From positions 1-38,482 of the forward strand of contig JAAZXH010000025.1 in assembly GCA_014240275.1 (NCBI GenBank): DNA of 38,482 bases. Reading direction: 5' to 3'. Positions 36,119 through 38,482 of the stretch are shown one piece after another. A program made the position numbers and the translations under genes. How positions within the stretch are numbered: the stretch's first letter is position 1; each line of letters begins with the position of its first letter. The notes beneath the pieces were generated by a model. The model did no database searches. It saw only the letters and a list, made by a program, of their open reading frames with translations, and had not been told where the DNA came from. The DNA comes from Candidatus Peregrinibacteria bacterium. Lineage in GTDB: Bacteria; Patescibacteriota; Gracilibacteria; UBA1369; GCA-2718715.

Positions 36119-38011
36119 ATGCAAAACAAAAAATACACAATGGAAACGATGCCAAAGTTAGAACATACAGAGCCAAGTAGATCAGCTGATCTAGAAAGCT
36201 TATTACTACAAATGGCGGAAGATGCAGAGAGCGGAAGAGAAAGCACAATTCCAGAAGATCTATATAACGAGTATAAGACCTTTCAAGGAATCAGAGCAGC
36301 ACTGCGCTCAGTAATTGAAGACGAAGAGCAAGAAGCAACTTTACGTTTAAACTTGCACAATTATTTAGTGCATCTACCAAAAAGTAATGCAATCATATAT
36401 TTAGATAATTGCCGTCGTACGCTAAAGCAGTTGAAAAAAGCCAGAACAGAACAAGGTATAGTATTCACAGAGACACGTCAAAAAGAGATACAACAAGTAA
36501 AAGAAATCATCAAACAAGAGAAAAAGCACGTTATTCTAGAAGGAGCAACCGGTTTAGGTAAGACAGTTCTAGCCGAGCATGCAGTAAAAGAGTATTTAAA
36601 AGAGGTTGGTAAATCAGAGTCAGAAGGTTTTATTATGATTAATGCTGGTTCAGCAACATACGAACAACTATTTGGACAAATTCAAATCAAAAAAGATGAA
36701 GGCAGTGAAGTAGCAATTACAACATTTGTACCAGGGATCATATATTTAGCAGCAGAACAAGGGTTACCAGTAATCTTGGAAGAATACAACACAGTAAAAG
36801 ACGCAAGGGTGTTAAAAGGTATGCAAACACTGATGAGTGCAAATTCAAATACAAAAATCACACTTGAAAGAGGAGTGAGTATAAACGTATCAAATGGGTT
36901 CACAATGATCTTAACGGGTAATCCATTCAGTAAGGGTTCAGAAGTTATGATAGGGCTGCAAAGAGATGATGCAGCGATATCAAGTCGATGTGCAAGAATG
37001 GTAATGGATCAATTACCAGCAAATGAGCTATTACAACAGTTTTTAATATCTGAATCCTTAGTAGACGATAATTTAGGAGTAAGACTTCCCGTAGGAGTGT
37101 ATGATCAGATCTTGCAATTAATGAATTTATCAACTAAAACGTATGATAGCAAGAAAGGAAAGCTCATCTTAGATTCTCAGCAGTATGACGACTCAGGTGT
37201 ACATACACAAACGATTCAGTCTAACCTGTTATCCCAAAGGGTACTAAGCGATATACTACAAAACTGGAAGAAGAATCAATACGTAGACAGTATAGAAGAC
37301 GTAATATTGAAGGTATATTTATCTGAGTCAGCAAATGTGGAAGAGAAAGAGCAAGAATTAAAATTATTATATCTGTTATTCTGTTTAGAAGGATTTTTCT
37401 CAGACAAAAAATATCCAGAGCTTGGAGATAGCAAGTTAACACAAAAATTACAAAAGTTAATTTCAGAAATAGACTTATCTCCAATAGATAAGCGCAGGCG
37501 TTCTAATATAGAGCTTGGGCCGGTAAGCCTAATAGAAGGTTTTAATGCGATCATACAAGGAACGTTACCAAAAGAAGGTGAGCAAGAATACACAGCCTTC
37601 ACAAGAGTTTTCGAGGATTGTTTTGGTGCCAAACCAAAAACTGTAATCAGTTTAGAATCGCGAATCAATTTAGATACAGACAAAATACAATATATAATCA
37701 GTATTTTTGAATCAATATTTGCTGATGCAAATACTCAACAAATGTTTTTAAATTTAATAGGTGGGTTTAAAGTTCCAAATCATCCAAATGTTACCATTAG
37801 AGAGTTTCTAATATATATATTGCAATATAATGTTAACCCTAATTCATTAAAGGCAGAAGAATTGAAACAAGTAGATTCGATCCTACATAACGTGGAATAT
37901 TCAAATGAAATAGATTTTGAATCAGGTGAATTCGCAGAGCTTTCAGATGTTAAAAAAGCTCAAATGAGACTAATGTCATTATTTACTAGTAAGTACAACA
38001 AGCAATCATGA
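36119..38011 (+). CDS. MoxR-type AAA+ ATPase
   Basis: 630 aa. Residues about 1-115 are an acidic helical extension. The AAA+ core has Walker A GATGLGKT (142-149), Walker B VILEEYN (Glu221-Glu222, the first acidic residue being Glu rather than Asp), sensor-1-like MILTGNP, and an Arg-containing segment AAISSRCARM. This matches the MoxR/CbbQ/dynein-related AAA_5 group, whose members act with VWA proteins on target complexes. The C-terminal 250 residues are helical and unassigned, longer than most MoxR proteins. It starts 9 bases after the VWA gene, and its TGA overlaps the ATG of the downstream LRR gene. The operon is therefore VWA > MoxR > LRR. Confidence 0.9.
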   Translation: MQNKKYTMETMPKLEHTEPSRSADLESLLLQMAEDAESGRESTIPEDLYNEYKTFQGIRAALRSVIEDEEQEATLRLNLHNYLVHLPKSNAIIYLDNCRRTLKQLKKARTEQGIVFTETRQKEIQQVKEIIKQEKKHVILEGATGLGKTVLAEHAVKEYLKEVGKSESEGFIMINAGSATYEQLFGQIQIKKDEGSEVAITTFVPGIIYLAAEQGLPVILEEYNTVKDARVLKGMQTLMSANSNTKITLERGVSINVSNGFTMILTGNPFSKGSEVMIGLQRDDAAISSRCARMVMDQLPANELLQQFLISESLVDDNLGVRLPVGVYDQILQLMNLSTKTYDSKKGKLILDSQQYDDSGVHTQTIQSNLLSQRVLSDILQNWKKNQYVDSIEDVILKVYLSESANVEEKEQELKLLYLLFCLEGFFSDKKYPELGDSKLTQKLQKLISEIDLSPIDKRRRSNIELGPVSLIEGFNAIIQGTLPKEGEQEYTAFTRVFEDCFGAKPKTVISLESRINLDTDKIQYIISIFESIFADANTQQMFLNLIGGFKVPNHPNVTIREFLIYILQYNVNPNSLKAEELKQVDSILHNVEYSNEIDFESGEFAELSDVKKAQMRLMSLFTSKYNKQS

Positions 38012-38482
38012 CCATTAATCACCAAGAAATACTTAGAATGTTGGAGTCTCACGACCCCAACAAAGAGCTTAGCGCTGCTATCCAGCGCCGCCAAGATCAG
38101 ATCAAATATATTGTGGAACAAGAAAATCCAGACCAAACAAAAGATCTCATCACAATCGCACAAGATTTCAAAGACCTGATGAACTTAGATGAGAATGAGC
38201 TGAGTAATATATATCTAAGGAAAAAGTATCCAGATTTTGAATTTGAATTAAAAAACAGTGATATTTATGCAACTCTAATTAAATATGAAGGTAAAACCTT
38301 ACCCAAGTTCCCACCCGGCTTGGAGTGGTTGCGGATTAGATGTTGTCCCAAGTTAGAGATCTTACCCGAGTTGCCAACCGGCTTGGAAATATTAGACATT
38401 AGTATTTGTCACAACTTAAAGAGGTTGCCCGAATTCCCACCCGGCTTGGAAAGTTTGGAGATCAAATGGTGTGACAACTTAA
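38008..38482 (+). CDS. leucine-rich-repeat protein, 5' part only
   Basis: Open from ATG 38008 to the window end (158 residues, no stop). The N-terminal about 95 residues (HDPNKELSAAIQRRQD, later QENPDQTKD and YPDFEFELKN) are shared with the gene at 33597. Then three 21-residue repeats begin, with the pattern LPxxPxGLExLxIxxCxxLxx: LPKFPPGLEWLRIRCCPKL, LPELPTGLEILDISICHNL and LPEFPPGLESLEIKWCDNL. This is the LPX-like bacterial LRR class with Cys where Asn is usual. The ATG overlaps the MoxR stop (ATGA), so synthesis is coupled. LRRs normally bind proteins, so a recognition or adaptor role is likely but not shown. Confidence 0.88.
   Translation, partial: MTINHQEILRMLESHDPNKELSAAIQRRQDQIKYIVEQENPDQTKDLITIAQDFKDLMNLDENELSNIYLRKKYPDFEFELKNSDIYATLIKYEGKTLPKFPPGLEWLRIRCCPKLEILPELPTGLEILDISICHNLKRLPEFPPGLESLEIKWCDNL
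38050..38351 (+). repeat. direct repeat copy B (LRR gene family)
   Basis: Partner of the repeat at 33705-34014. The two copies enclose the whole VWA-MoxR pair in the same orientation. Confidence 0.85.

Noticed and set aside
33705-38351. Insertion sequence or composite transposon ends
   Set aside because: The direct repeats are coding parts of paralogous genes; no transposase, terminal inverted repeats or target duplications are seen.

Overview
The window looks like part of a small, AT-rich, tightly packed bacterial chromosome, most plausibly from a Patescibacteria/CPR-type organism. Five things point that way. Short protein genes are separated by a few bases or overlap. There is an orphan VirB4-type ATPase with a Lys-rich N-terminus. 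A sigma-region-4/HARE-HTH regulator is present. Ribosomal protein L31 is the zinc-free type. Almost every start codon lacks a visible Shine-Dalgarno sequence. UGA is an ordinary stop here (prfA, prmC, rpsU and the RsmB-like gene end on it), so the UGA=Gly code of Absconditabacteria/Gracilibacteria does not apply. The phylum assignment is inference; no rRNA is present.

Layout. 1-6.4 kb: glyA, an unknown 467-aa gene, then a leftward operon bcp > DnaQ/GIY-YIG nuclease > 5-formyl-THF cyclo-ligase > htrA. 6.4-9.8 kb: an unknown gene, tRNA-Leu(GAG), an RsmB-type RNA m5C methyltransferase, a membrane-anchored methyltransferase and trhO. 9.8-13.4 kb: a leftward run of DUF2130 nuclease-like, Nudix and transglutaminase-like proteins. 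13.4-19.3 kb: tRNA-Val(UAC), the sigma4/HARE-HTH regulator, ruvA, tgt, rpmE and gyrA. 19.4-24.5 kb: the VirB4-like ATPase, a secreted S41 protease and an unknown membrane-anchored protein. 24.5-29 kb: gyrB, rpsU, prmC, prfA and a degenerate shikimate-kinase-like gene. 29-33.4 kb: a receiver-domain protein, a tatD gene broken by one in-frame TAA, an HPPD-like VOC protein, an unknown gene and radA.

33.4-38.5 kb is the most interesting part and reads as an accessory module. A MoxR-type AAA+ ATPase and a two-domain HExxH-metallopeptidase/VWA protein form a pair. They are flanked by two paralogous proteins that share an N-terminal domain and carry 21-residue Cys-containing leucine-rich repeats. 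The downstream copy starts inside the ATPase stop codon (ATGA overlap) and runs off the window. The upstream copy has a single Lys-to-stop change. Two well-formed sigma70 promoters, each overlapped by inverted repeats, and an (AAAC)n tract at the predicted transcription start precede the genes. MoxR-VWA pairs are known as chaperone-like modules, some in conflict systems; the coupling to a small LRR family is the feature I would follow up.

Functional links: prmC sits next to prfA, whose GGQ glutamine PrmC modifies. glyA and the cyclo-ligase both belong to one-carbon folate metabolism. trhO, tgt, the RsmB-like enzyme and two tRNAs make tRNA/rRNA modification prominent. No intergenic stretch exceeds 300 bases; the longest, 33393-33596, holds the radA and LRR-gene promoters.
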